NCBI GenBank assembly: GCA_964410485.1
Contig: CAYPHJ010000015.1
Span: forward strand, 1-58,509
Direction: 5' to 3'
Length of the DNA: 58,509 bases
Origin: CAYPHJ01 sp964410485
GTDB taxonomy: Bacteria > Desulfobacterota > Binatia > UBA9968
In this document: piece by piece, positions 24,038 to 32,243 of the stretch
How the letters are laid out: each line of letters starts with the position of its first letter
Numbering within the stretch: position 1 is the stretch's first letter
Made by a program: the position numbers and the translations under genes
The notes under the pieces: generated by a model
Seen by the model: only the letters and a program-made list of their open reading frames with translations
What the model was told of the DNA's origin: nothing
The model's database searches: none

Positions 24038-25381
24038 CTAACCCGTCTTCAGCCATAAGGTTGCAACCGTGAAATAGATGAGCACACCGCAAATATCGGC
24101 AACGGAAGTAATTAAGGGTGCGCTGGCGGTGGCAGGATCGGCGCCGAAGCGTGTGAATATAAATGGCAATAACATCCCAATGAGACTCCCGACCAACACA
24201 ATAAGGACCATTGAAACCATTACGATCCCAACGATCTCCGGGGCGCGGAAGCTGGCGATGAGTGCCACGCCGATACTCATGGTTAGTCCCAGCGCCAGCG
24301 CGACGGAAACTTCCTTGATGAGTAAGCGAAGCCAATCTCTCATCAGCACATCGCCGGTAGCCAGCGCACGAATCATCAGTGTTGCGGCCTGGGAACCCGC
24401 GTTTCCCCCGCTGCCGATCAGCAAAGGTAGAAAAAATACCAAGGCGACGGCTGTAGCGATTGTTTCCTCGAAATAGGCGAGTCCCGCCCCCGAGAAAATA
24501 TTGACGAAGACCAACGTAAAGAGCCACGGGATACGCTTTCGATATAACAAGCCCAGGCCAGCCTCCCTCAAGCTGGGTCCGACCAATCCCGCCGAACCGC
24601 CGATCTTATGGATATCCTCCGTGGCCTCCTCTTCGGCTACATCCATCACGTCATCAACGGTCACCACCCCGAGCAGCCGGTTGTCTCGGTCGAGCACCGG
24701 CAACGCCAGCACATCATATTCGCGGATCTTGCGGGCAACCTGCTCCACGTCCTCATCGAAGGAAACCGTCATCATTTCAGGATTCATAATGTCCGACAGT
24801 TTCCTGTGGGGATGGGACAATAGCAGGTCGCGCAATGAAACAATCCCCAACAAGCGTCCCCTCTCATCAACAATGTAGTTGTAGTAGATCTGTTCCTTGT
24901 GCTCGGCCATCGCCCGAAGCTGATCAATAGCCTCGCCCACGGTCAGCCCTGCCTGGAGCGACGCTACCTCTGTATTCATGACCCCGCCTGCAGTGTCAGG
25001 AGCATAAGTGCCGAGCCGCTCCACCTCCCGGCGTTCCTTTTCCTCCATCTCCGAGAGTACCTGCGTTTGCGCCTCGCGCGGTAACTGCTGGACCAGATCG
25101 GTCCGATCGTCTGCGGCCATCTCCTCCAACAGGTCGGCGACCTCAGAGTGTTTGCGCCCCGCAAGCACGCGCACCTGCCGTTCAGGTTCCAGGTGAGCCA
25201 AGACCGCGGCGCCTTGAGCCGTCTCTGGGCGTCTTAAAATTTCCCAAATTTCATCGTCATCGAGATCGGAAAGGGCTTGAGCCATGTCGTAGGGATGTGT
25301 GCGGGAGAAGGCCGCGCGCAGTCCTTCGGTGTCATTCGTGGCTATTAGCTCCCGCAGGACCTGAGGAGAGATTTCGTCCAT
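24038..25381 (-). CDS. mgtE: Magnesium transporter MgtE
   Basis: A 447-residue protein when started at ATG 25381, which follows AAAGGAGC; the earlier in-frame codons have no site. The layout is complete for MgtE: N domain (about 1-125) of superhelical repeats with EEMAADDRTDLVQQLP, the CBS pair (about 130-255, PDTAGGVMNTEV, GIVSLRDLLLSHP, VVTVDDVMDVAEEEATED), a plug helix and five membrane helices from about 280 with PLLIGSGGNAGSQAATL and the DPATASAPLITSVADICG pore segment. It imports Mg2+ and is gated by Mg2+ binding at the N/CBS domains. It is transcribed alone. Confidence 0.95.
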   Translation of the reverse strand: MDEISPQVLRELIATNDTEGLRAAFSRTHPYDMAQALSDLDDDEIWEILRRPETAQGAAVLAHLEPERQVRVLAGRKHSEVADLLEEMAADDRTDLVQQLPREAQTQVLSEMEEKERREVERLGTYAPDTAGGVMNTEVASLQAGLTVGEAIDQLRAMAEHKEQIYYNYIVDERGRLLGIVSLRDLLLSHPHRKLSDIMNPEMMTVSFDEDVEQVARKIREYDVLALPVLDRDNRLLGVVTVDDVMDVAEEEATEDIHKIGGSAGLVGPSLREAGLGLLYRKRIPWLFTLVFVNIFSGAGLAYFEETIATAVALVFFLPLLIGSGGNAGSQAATLMIRALATGDVLMRDWLRLLIKEVSVALALGLTMSIGVALIASFRAPEIVGIVMVSMVLIVLVGSLIGMLLPFIFTRFGADPATASAPLITSVADICGVLIYFTVATLWLKTG

Positions 25382-25776
25382 TCGATCTGTGCTCCTTTCA
25401 GTTTGACGATCGTTTCCGGCGCAAGCCAACTCAGACGACGCGGGCCGATCGGACCCTTTGGTGCGCGCAAGTCCACCCGGTTTTTGCGGACCTCAATGCC
25501 TACGCAGCGTCGGGGGGTATCGTCCTCAAACCGTCGCTGTCGTGATTCCGCGCCGGGATTTTATTTTTAATTCAGGATTTTGCTAGAGCAAATAGTGCCA
25601 GCGGCGTCCGGTATTTTCACTTTATAACCTCGAACGTATGTTAGGTCTACAGCGGTTTGACACAAGAGAATTGCCGGGACTATTCTCGCTGCGTGAGCCC
25701 CGATGATTTCACCATGGACTCACCGCTCCATTGTGTTTTGTCGCGCTCGCAACAGAACCTCGCATGGAGGCCTCGT

Positions 25777-26619
25777 TTGAAGATCATTGACCTTCATTGC
25801 TATCCCAACACCGAGCCCTGGATCGCATCACAGGGCCCCTATGTCGAGGCGCTCGCGAAGTATTGGAACCGACCCTGGACGGCGAAAAGCCAGGAACAGG
25901 TGGTCCAGGAGTTCAGAGACGCGGGTGTCCAAGTATTGCTTGTGGCTTTCGACATTGAAACCGTCACAGGCGCGCCGCCCTGCTCAAACGATTATGTTGC
26001 CAAGATGCGCGATGACAACCGCGGAGTGATCTTACAGGGCTGGGCTGCGGTGGATCCCTTTAAAGGCGCGGCGGCGATTGAGGAGGCCAAAAGGGCAATG
26101 GGGCAGCTTGGGATGATTGGATTTCACTTTCACCCCATTATGGGGCGATTTTCCGTCGATGACCGCCGCCTTTACCCTTTGTGGGAAACCATCAACGAAC
26201 TACGGGCTCCAGTCATGATCGATGTGGGCACGACGGGCATGGGGGCGGGCCTTCCGGGAGGTCTTGGCTCCGTCATCAGACACGCGCACCCGGCCGCGGT
26301 CGATCAACTTGCAGCCGATTTTCCTGACCTGAATATTGTTGCTGCCCATCCGGCATGGCCATGGACAGACGAGATGATCGCCGTCGCGTTGCACAAAGGG
26401 AACGTATCATGGGAGCTGTCCGGCTGGGCGCCCAAATATTTTCCCGACGCGCTCAAGCGGGACATCAAGGGCCGGCTGAAAGACAAAATCATGTTCGGCA
26501 GCGATTACCCAAGCATCTCGTACGAGCGACTGTTTCGTGAGTGGAGTGAATTGGGCTACCCCGATGCTGTAATGGAAAAGATCTTCCACGGCAACGCCGA
26601 ACGCATCCTCGGGCTGTAG
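25777..26619 (+). CDS. Amidohydrolase-2 family protein
   Basis: The frame is open from 25657, but TTG 25777 follows GGAGG (25766-25770) by six bases and begins the conserved part (KIIDLHCYPN). ATG 25714 is the other candidate. The 280-residue TIM-barrel protein has MIGFHFHPIMG, NIVAAHPAWPW, MFGSDYPS and, at the end, NAERILGL, all typical of ACMSD-like amidohydrolases. The first metal motif reads HCY where most members have HxH, so one metal ligand may differ. Members decarboxylate or hydrolyse aromatic and related acids; the substrate here is unknown. Confidence 0.8.
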   Translation: MKIIDLHCYPNTEPWIASQGPYVEALAKYWNRPWTAKSQEQVVQEFRDAGVQVLLVAFDIETVTGAPPCSNDYVAKMRDDNRGVILQGWAAVDPFKGAAAIEEAKRAMGQLGMIGFHFHPIMGRFSVDDRRLYPLWETINELRAPVMIDVGTTGMGAGLPGGLGSVIRHAHPAAVDQLAADFPDLNIVAAHPAWPWTDEMIAVALHKGNVSWELSGWAPKYFPDALKRDIKGRLKDKIMFGSDYPSISYERLFREWSELGYPDAVMEKIFHGNAERILGL

Positions 26620-26727
26620 ACTGGGCAGAGAACCATTTTGCCGATCTCGGCCAAGCAGACCCAATGAATGTCACGGCTCGGTTTTGGTTGACAGGGACAC
26701 TGATTGTAACGGTATTGTCCCTGTTGT

Positions 26728-27066
26728 TTAGAGGCGGAACGGTTTCCCGAACAGCCGGAAAACCAAACTTTTGAGATCCGCACTGACTTTTCCCGAAAAC
26801 TCAGGCCTTTCCTCGCCGCGCCGAATACATTCGACTAGTCTTTCGATGTCTTGCGGTATCATCGTCGAGTACCATAGCCGGTCCGGGAAAACCGCGACGT
26901 TGGGGGCAGCCGTGCAGGCGCCAAAGCATATGGACGGAACGACCCGGAACGAATCATTGTCGGCAAGCTGCGCGCGAATCTGAATCAGCATTTCTGCTGC
27001 CCCTTTGCCGACGCAGTTTTTGCCTTGGCAGACAAAGACGTAGTGAAGTTCACTTGGCGCAGACAT
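26728..27066 (-). CDS. Thioredoxin-like 2Fe-2S ferredoxin
   Basis: A 112-residue protein started at ATG 27066. It has Cys in VFVCQGKNCVGKGA and SICFGACTAAPNVAV, the CX4C...CX3C order of the thioredoxin-like 2Fe-2S ferredoxins related to NuoE and HoxE. It therefore is a small soluble electron carrier or redox sensor. It is the third gene of a minus-strand trio (ferritin-like, cNMP-binding, 2Fe-2S), starting 32 bases after its neighbour. Confidence 0.85.
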   Translation of the reverse strand: MSAPSELHYVFVCQGKNCVGKGAAEMLIQIRAQLADNDSFRVVPSICFGACTAAPNVAVFPDRLWYSTMIPQDIERLVECIRRGEERPEFSGKVSADLKSLVFRLFGKPFRL

Positions 27067-27098
27067 GGAAAGCTCTGCACGTCTTAATTCGGCGGAAC

Positions 27099-27536
27099 TC
27101 AACTGGCGGCAATCGAAACGACGCGGTTGAAAATGATGCCCAGGAGTTTACGCAGGAAGGTAAAACCGATTGCGGATCTTGCTTCGAGGAGATTCATCAG
27201 GGACACACCATCAATCGTGACAAGTCTCGTCTCCTGGATACATCGGGCATTGATCGTCCGATAATTCGTCTCGCCCACCAAAGCGCCCCAGCCAAACACA
27301 TCGCCCGCATCTCTAATCGCGCCTCCCGCCGCCTCCTCAGCCGACAATTCTCCGAAGCCGAGGTCCACCGCCCCTTCTGCGAGAATAAAAAGATCTTTGC
27401 TGAGATCGCCGATGCGAAAAACGTACTCCCCTTTTGAGAGCTTTCTTTCGCGACAGATGGCGGCGATTTCAGCCAACATATCAGCCGAAAGTTCCGCGAA
27501 AGGCTCGGAGCCCCTCAAGCAGTCCGTTATGGTCAC
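27099..27536 (-). CDS. Cyclic-nucleotide-binding domain protein
   Basis: A 145-residue stand-alone cNMP domain. ADMLAEIAAICRERKLSKGEYVFRIGD (quoted as a region rather than a motif), LFILAEGAVDLGF, AGDVFGWGALVGE and TRLVTIDGVSLMNLLE cover the beta barrel; the phosphate-binding cassette is divergent (GWGALVGETNYRT), lacking the usual E...AxxR arrangement with certainty only of GALV. There is no DNA-binding domain, unlike CRP. It may sense a ligand and bind the ferritin-like or 2Fe-2S partner encoded on either side, with ten bases to the former. Confidence 0.75.
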   Translation of the reverse strand: MTITDCLRGSEPFAELSADMLAEIAAICRERKLSKGEYVFRIGDLSKDLFILAEGAVDLGFGELSAEEAAGGAIRDAGDVFGWGALVGETNYRTINARCIQETRLVTIDGVSLMNLLEARSAIGFTFLRKLLGIIFNRVVSIAAS

Positions 27537-27546
27537 AGCCAGTTCT

Positions 27547-27978
27547 TTACTGGGTCAACCCAGCCAGGCGTTGTAGAGCGTTCGCGTGCTCGGTGCCTTC
27601 GGCGATCATTTCTTCCAGCCGCACTTTTAGTCCGATGTCGCCAAATCTTTCGGCTTGGGCTGCCCGTTCTTGCAGTCGTTTAGCAATCTTCCACTCAATT
27701 GCGATATCCTCGTCGATCATTTTTCCGACATCGCCGGAAATCTCCACCGAGGCAATCGACGTGGTCGGCGTTCCTCCCAGGATAGCGATCTTGTCGGCAA
27801 GAAACTGTGCGTGCTTTAATTCGGCGGGGAGCTCTTTCTGGAGCAGCTCGCGTAGTTCATGCCCGAGCAACCCTCCCGCAGTGCTTGCCTGGAATACTGC
27901 CCGGACGATACCCGCGAGCTCAATGCTTAGATCCTCGTTTAGATCGGCGATCAGCTTCTCCTTTGGCTCGTTAGGCAT
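27547..27978 (-). CDS. Ferritin-like protein
   Basis: ATG 27978 follows AGGAGG closely; an in-frame GTG six bases earlier overlaps that site and is unlikely. The 143-residue four-helix protein has an N-terminal LNEDLSIELAGIVRAV, the ligand pairs ELKHA and EGTEHA (ExxH twice) and an intervening DIAIEWKIAKRLQERA, consistent with a bacterioferritin or rubrerythrin-type diiron site. It probably stores iron or removes peroxide. It leads the trio with the cNMP-binding and 2Fe-2S genes. Confidence 0.8.
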   Translation of the reverse strand: MPNEPKEKLIADLNEDLSIELAGIVRAVFQASTAGGLLGHELRELLQKELPAELKHAQFLADKIAILGGTPTTSIASVEISGDVGKMIDEDIAIEWKIAKRLQERAAQAERFGDIGLKVRLEEMIAEGTEHANALQRLAGLTQ

Positions 27979-28046
27979 AGCCACCTCCTGGTTTCAAAAA
28001 CGTACCACTCCGGAGCGCGTCAAAGCAACAAGTCTTCCCAGCCGGC

Positions 28047-29168
28047 TTACGCCGGACTTAGACGGCGGGGCTCGTGCACCGTAAGGATCAAGCAGCTGTA
28101 AAGTAGTAATGGAATGGAAGAAACCAGAATCATTGCGATAATGATATCGCCGGTGCGGGTAATGAGCTGGGCGGCAATCAGCGGCGCGATGACCCCTGAT
28201 GTGTAATGCAGCGACATGATGATCCCGCTCGCGGTACCGGCGCTTCCCACGGGTGCCGACTCCTGAGCCAGCGCGACCACCAGTGCGGGGACGGTTGCCT
28301 TGAGCATGCCGAATACGAATATGCCGAAGGCAATCGCAAGAGGAGCGCTGAGCCAATAGAAGACGACGAATGCCGCGGCAGCCGCGGGAAGCGAGCTAAG
28401 AACAATCACTCTCTTGCGGCCGAACTTGTCCGAGAGAGAGCCCAGGACAATGGAGCCAAGCATGTTCGCCAGGCTCAACACGCCCATCACCCAGCCGGTT
28501 TCCTGGAGCGTGAGCGTCTTGGCGCTACGCAGCAGCGTGGGTACCCAGGCCGCGGAGCTCCAAAACACCGAACCGCCGATAAATTCGGCGAGCGCGAGAA
28601 TTAAAATGGGCAACGTAAGGGCGCCGCCGAACGATGCTGCGTGGGGAGTCGATCGCGTTCTTGGAACGCTGCGGACCCACCAAAGTTGCAGCAGCATGTT
28701 TGCGGCGGCAATACCGCCCACCGTCATAAATGCCGCGCGCCAGCCGACACTCGCGGTCACCCTGCTCGCCAGTACGGCTCCGATGGCCCCGCCGATTCCG
28801 TATGCGACCGACACAAGGCTGGCCCCGAGTCCGCGTCGGTGCGGGAGCATGTCGGACATGAGCGCGTAGAGCGAAGGGGGCGTAAACCCATAGCCCAGCC
28901 CCGTGAGCCCGAGAAAAAAGAAGAACAGGAGACGATTGTCGCTGGCGCCCGCCAAACTAAATCCCAGAGCTAGAAAGCTCAAACCGCTGACGAGCACAGT
29001 TTTACGCCCGACCCTGTCCGCCAGTCTACCGGCGAGCGCGCTGGTACTTGCCGCCACGATCATCAACACAGAAAACAGACTTCCGGCCTCGATTTCTGAC
29101 AGCGCGAAGGATTGTCTAACTTCGGGCAGAGCAATACCGAGCGTTGCGACCATCATTGACGGCATCAA
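28047..29168 (-). CDS. MFS transporter, N-terminus uncertain
   Basis: A 373-residue carrier with clear MFS signatures: GRLADRVGRKTV between helices 2 and 3 and GSLSDKFGRKRV between helices 8 and 9. The TTG-ATG pair at 29168/29165 starts inside what should be helix 1 (LMPSMMVATLGIALPEV), and the frame is open upstream for another 26 or so codons (HPPGPASRDPLTLCIVPCSN) without a start codon. The N-terminus may have been lost, or a rare start is used. There is no visible substrate signature. It is followed on the same strand by the ferritin trio. Confidence 0.75.
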   Translation of the reverse strand: MMPSMMVATLGIALPEVRQSFALSEIEAGSLFSVLMIVAASTSALAGRLADRVGRKTVLVSGLSFLALGFSLAGASDNRLLFFFFLGLTGLGYGFTPPSLYALMSDMLPHRRGLGASLVSVAYGIGGAIGAVLASRVTASVGWRAAFMTVGGIAAANMLLQLWWVRSVPRTRSTPHAASFGGALTLPILILALAEFIGGSVFWSSAAWVPTLLRSAKTLTLQETGWVMGVLSLANMLGSIVLGSLSDKFGRKRVIVLSSLPAAAAAFVVFYWLSAPLAIAFGIFVFGMLKATVPALVVALAQESAPVGSAGTASGIIMSLHYTSGVIAPLIAAQLITRTGDIIIAMILVSSIPLLLYSCLILTVHEPRRLSPA

Positions 29169-29249
29169 GTTGGAACAGGGAACAATGCACAGCGTGAGCG
29201 GATCCCGCGAGGCGGGACCCGGCGGATGTGAGCTGGCGATGGGATTTCC

Positions 29250-29597
29250 TTACTTCAGAGGGATGGTAATGTAGATACGAGGCTGATTGCCGACTACGCG
29301 CGTGATGTGCCCCCGTCCGGTGGTATCGTCGGCGAGAAACACATCGCCCGCCCCGAATCTCTTCTTGGTGCCGTCACCAACCTCGATCTCCACTTGCCCT
29401 GAAAGAGTAATAATATATTGCCGACGGGGCGCGGTATGCCAATCCTGCACATGACCCGCTGGCGCGCGGCGGAAATAGATGCCGGCGGTATCCTCAACAG
29501 CCGTCGCCTCCATGTCGCCAGCTGTCTTAAACGGCGGCTCGAACTCTTCAAAATGCGATTCGCTATCGGGACCCGTATAGCATCTGGTGATTTTCAT
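29250..29597 (-). CDS. Small cupin protein
   Basis: The conserved part starts at ATG 29597 (KITRCYTGPDSESHFEE); earlier codons of the frame look non-coding. The 115-residue single-domain cupin has WHTAPRRQYIITLSGQVEIEVGDG (motif 1 region, with a single His) and FGAGDVFLADDTTGRGHITRV (motif 2 region), retaining few metal ligands. A role as a small-molecule isomerase or binding protein is possible; no substrate can be inferred. It is upstream of the MFS gene on the same strand. Confidence 0.7.
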   Translation of the reverse strand: MKITRCYTGPDSESHFEEFEPPFKTAGDMEATAVEDTAGIYFRRAPAGHVQDWHTAPRRQYIITLSGQVEIEVGDGTKKRFGAGDVFLADDTTGRGHITRVVGNQPRIYITIPLK

Positions 29598-29774
29598 AAT
29601 CGTGGTTTGTAGATAAAAGAACGGCGAAAAGCAAGCGGATACTTGGAAACTATTTGCGCGATAGTCTTGCCCTGGCCATAGATCCTTGCGCGAAAAAACA
29701 GCGTTTTTTGCCGGGTCATTTGACACATGCACGCTCATGCAGGTAGTTTAAACACGTCCGTAAGGAGGCAACCC

Positions 29775-30044
29775 GTGGCATATGCCTATGAAGATCTCAT
29801 TCAGCCCGTTATCGTAAGGCAAGTCTCGAAAAGCGTCGCTTATTGTCGCTGTACGAGGACAAAAACTCCGCCGTTTTGCGATGGCTCTCATGCGGTGACC
29901 AATATCACGCCGCACATTCTCGAGTTCAATGAACCGACGACAGTCGCAATTTGCCGCTGTTGGAGATCCAAAGATCACCCCTACTGTGACGGGACTCATG
30001 GCCGGCTGGTGAAGCCAAAGGAACGGCCGCCTAAAGAGCCATGA
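29775..30044 (+). CDS. CDGSH iron-sulfur domain protein, two motifs
   Basis: AAGGAGG at 29762-29768 selects GTG 29775 as start, giving 89 residues. It carries two complete 2Fe-2S motifs, CRCTRTKTPPFCDGSH and CRCWRSKDHPYCDGTH, each with three Cys and one His. Two-motif CDGSH proteins are common in bacteria and are proposed redox or iron-sulfur transfer proteins. There is no membrane anchor, unlike mitoNEET. The Lys/Pro-rich tail KPKERPPKEP is flexible. It is divergent from the cupin gene and followed by stutter repeats. Confidence 0.92.
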   Translation: MAYAYEDLIQPVIVRQVSKSVAYCRCTRTKTPPFCDGSHAVTNITPHILEFNEPTTVAICRCWRSKDHPYCDGTHGRLVKPKERPPKEP

Positions 30045-30200
30045 TGGAAGATTGAGATCGAGGATGGAGGATGGAAGATCGAAGATGGAGGATTGCGAAC
30101 GGAACCGCAGCAGAGTCCGTTCCATTCTTTTTGCGATTTGACGGAGCGCAGCGATTGAACCCCTTGAACCAAGCGAAGCGATTGAACCTTTGAACAAAAT
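30044..30200. repeat. GGATGGAAGATCGA-word and TTGAACC-word stutters
   Basis: 30044-30097 is a string of GATGGAAGATTGAGATCGAG and GGATGGAGGATGG words; 30153-30200 is built from TTGAACC words spaced by AAGCGAAGCGA. They fill the space before the next cupin gene and belong to the stutter-type repeats seen throughout the window (families E and D). Confidence 0.5.
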
Positions 30201-30216
30201 TCTAGGAGGATACACC

Positions 30217-30603
30217 ATGGTCGAGATGAAAAATCCGATTAAAGAGGCCAACGCGCATCCCGAAATCCGGCATTTAAGTTTATGGCGCACAGAGCTGGCT
30301 TATTTCTGGATCATCAACTGCGAGCCAAAGGTTCAGGATGACATGCACTATCATGAAAACGACGATCATATTTTCATGGTGCTCGAGGGCGAGTGCACAG
30401 TGCGCACGCCACACAGGGAGTTCGTTTTGCAGCAATTCGATACGGTCTTATTAAAATCAGGCGAGTCGTATCAGCTCTGCAACAGCGGTAACAGCCGCCT
30501 GATTCTGCTCGGTGCCGGCAATGCAGGCGTTAACGGCCAGCCCCGGACTCGGGTGCCAAAAATTCCGAGTCACATTCCTCTGACTGAACCCATCGTGGCG
30601 TAA
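30217..30603 (+). CDS. Cupin-domain protein
   Basis: TAGGAGGA at 30203-30210 precedes ATG 30217, so the frame's earlier codons are not used. The 128-residue single cupin has MHYHENDDHIFMVLEGECTV (HxH and the E of motif 1 in the right spacing) and QFDTVLLKSGESYQLCN (motif 2, where the usual His is Gln). A mononuclear metal site with three or four ligands is likely. It could be a dioxygenase or an isomerase. It lies downstream of the CDGSH gene and ends before a terminator-like hairpin. Confidence 0.75.
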   Translation: MVEMKNPIKEANAHPEIRHLSLWRTELAYFWIINCEPKVQDDMHYHENDDHIFMVLEGECTVRTPHREFVLQQFDTVLLKSGESYQLCNSGNSRLILLGAGNAGVNGQPRTRVPKIPSHIPLTEPIVA

Positions 30604-30629
30604 ACATCGGGTTGCAACAACACAAAATA

Positions 30630-30653
30630 GGGGCAAGCACTGGGGCTTGCCCC
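30630..30653 (+). terminator. Hairpin after cupin gene
   Basis: GGGGCAAGC (30630-30638) and GCTTGCCCC (30645-30653) form a 9-bp stem with a six-base loop, 26 bases after the cupin stop and just before the convergent dehydrogenase stop. It lacks a clear T-run, so it may be a weak bidirectional terminator. Confidence 0.5.
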
Positions 30654-30661
30654 TTGCCGCC

Positions 30662-31786
30662 TTAGTTCATGGGCACTAAACGGATCATGCGAGTATTGGA
30701 TTCATCAGGCAACACGTAGAGATGGCCATCGGGCCCCACTCGCACATCGCGGATCCGCCAGCCGAGTTCCTGGAGCAAATTTTCTTCTTCAATGACGCGC
30801 TCACCCTTGAGGCGCAGGCGCACCAGTTTTCGTTGCACAAGGGCTCCTACGAACAGATCGCCCTGCCAACGCGGGAACGTTTTCCCATCGTAAAAAGCCA
30901 TCCCCGAAGGGGCAATGGAAGGCGTCCAGTGATGGATCGGCGGTTCCGTTCCCGCAACGGGAGGCTCCTTGCCGATGCGCGGGCCGAAGTATTCTCGGCC
31001 AAAAGTGGCTTCCGGCCAACCGTAGTTGCGACCGGGTTTGGGTAGATTCAACTCGTCACCGCCGCGCGGTCCATGCTCGTGAAGCCACAACACGCCTGTC
31101 TCAGGATGCAATGTTAAGCCCTGTGCATTGCGGTGACCATAGGTCCAGATACCAGGCAATGCGCCCGCGCGCTTGACGAACGGATTGTCCGGGGGAGGTT
31201 TACCATCGGCAGTCAACCGTACGAGCTTCCCATGGTAATTGTCGAGCTTCTGGGCGCTGTGCCGCTGGCCGCGGTCTCCCACGGTTATAAAAAGGTATCC
31301 ATCGCGGTCGAACACCAGTCGTGAGCCAAAGTGCTGGCCCGCACCACCGAAGGGAGCCGCCACGAAAAGCACTTGAAACTTTCTCAATTCATTCCCTTCG
31401 AGCTGGCCGCGACCGACGTGAGTGGTGTGACCGCCATCACCGGCCGCTGAGTAGCTCAGATAGACTAGTCGATTGTTTCTAAAATCAGGATGCAACGCCA
31501 CATCCAGCAAACCACCCTGGCCAATGGTAACCACACGCGGCACACCGCCTACCGTGGCCCGCGAGCCATTCGCGGGATTCAGTAGATTCAGCCGGCCACC
31601 CTTTTCGGTCACCAGGATCCGCCCGTCCGGAAGAAAGGCAAGGCTCCACGGACGCTCAAAACCCTCGAAAACTGTTTCGACCCGGTAGTTGTGATGCTTA
31701 CTTTTGTAAGTATCCGCCCGCGCTCTTTCAGCTATCGCGAGGACAACAAGACAAAGTAAAAACGCTATGATAGTTCTCCTCATCAT
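30662..31786 (-). CDS. PQQ-dependent sugar dehydrogenase (soluble, YliI-like)
   Basis: A 374-residue periplasmic beta-propeller enzyme with a signal peptide (IIAFLLCLVVLAIAERARA, cut near residue 25). It has ERPWSLAFLPDGRILVTEKGG, GGLLDVALHPDF, FGSRLVFDRDGYLFITVGDRG, YGHRNAQGL and WLHEHGPRGGDELN, all hallmarks of the soluble glucose/sorbosone dehydrogenase family. It oxidises aldose sugars with PQQ as cofactor. No PQQ synthesis gene is in the window. It is convergent with the cupin gene and preceded by two striking hairpins. Confidence 0.9.
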   Translation of the reverse strand: MMRRTIIAFLLCLVVLAIAERARADTYKSKHHNYRVETVFEGFERPWSLAFLPDGRILVTEKGGRLNLLNPANGSRATVGGVPRVVTIGQGGLLDVALHPDFRNNRLVYLSYSAAGDGGHTTHVGRGQLEGNELRKFQVLFVAAPFGGAGQHFGSRLVFDRDGYLFITVGDRGQRHSAQKLDNYHGKLVRLTADGKPPPDNPFVKRAGALPGIWTYGHRNAQGLTLHPETGVLWLHEHGPRGGDELNLPKPGRNYGWPEATFGREYFGPRIGKEPPVAGTEPPIHHWTPSIAPSGMAFYDGKTFPRWQGDLFVGALVQRKLVRLRLKGERVIEEENLLQELGWRIRDVRVGPDGHLYVLPDESNTRMIRLVPMN

Positions 31787-31819
31787 ACTCCTCCTCGGTC
31801 ACAACTTAGTCCTTCGATG

Positions 31820-31866
31820 CATAAATTCGGCGACGAATTTATGCCCTCAGGACTCAGTGCTGAGGG
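31820..31866. repeat. Two adjacent perfect hairpins, first with GNRA loop
   Basis: CATAAATTCG and CGAATTTATG (31820-31829, 31834-31843) enclose the tetraloop GCGA, giving a perfect 10-bp stem. Directly after, CCCTCAG and CTGAGGG (31844-31850, 31860-31866) form a 7-bp stem. The pair lies 33 bases upstream of the PQQ dehydrogenase start, on the opposite side of its promoter, and 377 bases before the next plus-strand gene. Confidence 0.65.
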
Positions 31867-31987
31867 AGCAGGTTTTCATAACAATCGGGGCCACAAATAC
31901 GTAACCGTAATTGCGACTCGAAGTACTTAGTGTACCCGTTAGAGTCAAAATGAAAAGACCCCGCTCACGCTTTTGGCGGGAATCGAG

Positions 31988-32022
31988 CCCCTCGATACGC
32001 CACCGAAAGTGGCTACTCGGGG
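31988..32022. repeat. CCCCTCGATACG hairpin, copy 1
   Basis: CCCCTCGATACGCCAC and GTGGCTACTCGGGG form an imperfect inverted repeat with loop CGAAA. A second copy with a different inner stem is at 58457-58494. The region 31787-32243 (457 bases) otherwise shows no gene; it holds the promoters of the divergent dehydrogenase and dioxygenase genes. Confidence 0.55.
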
Positions 32023-32243
32023 AATCGGAAATAAAAAGGCCGCTTGCCCTCAGTAGTCCGCAAGGTCCTATCGAAGGGGGGTGACGATTCTGTGGGGGCC
32101 TGTCCTTCACTACCGTCCCAACCACTTTTCAAAGGAGGGGCTTCCTGATCATACGCTGCCCATCCCGAGACAAGCTTTGCCGTCTGTGTGGAGTTGTATT
32201 GCCGGGAGCAGCAAAATAAGATCGGCAAGGGAGGGTCTATATC

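Noticed and set aside
27985..28046. Sigma-54 promoter for the ferritin trio
   Set aside because: GG-N10-GC with a TTGC -12 is present, but the -24 matches only three of six bases, so it is mentioned only in passing and not annotated.
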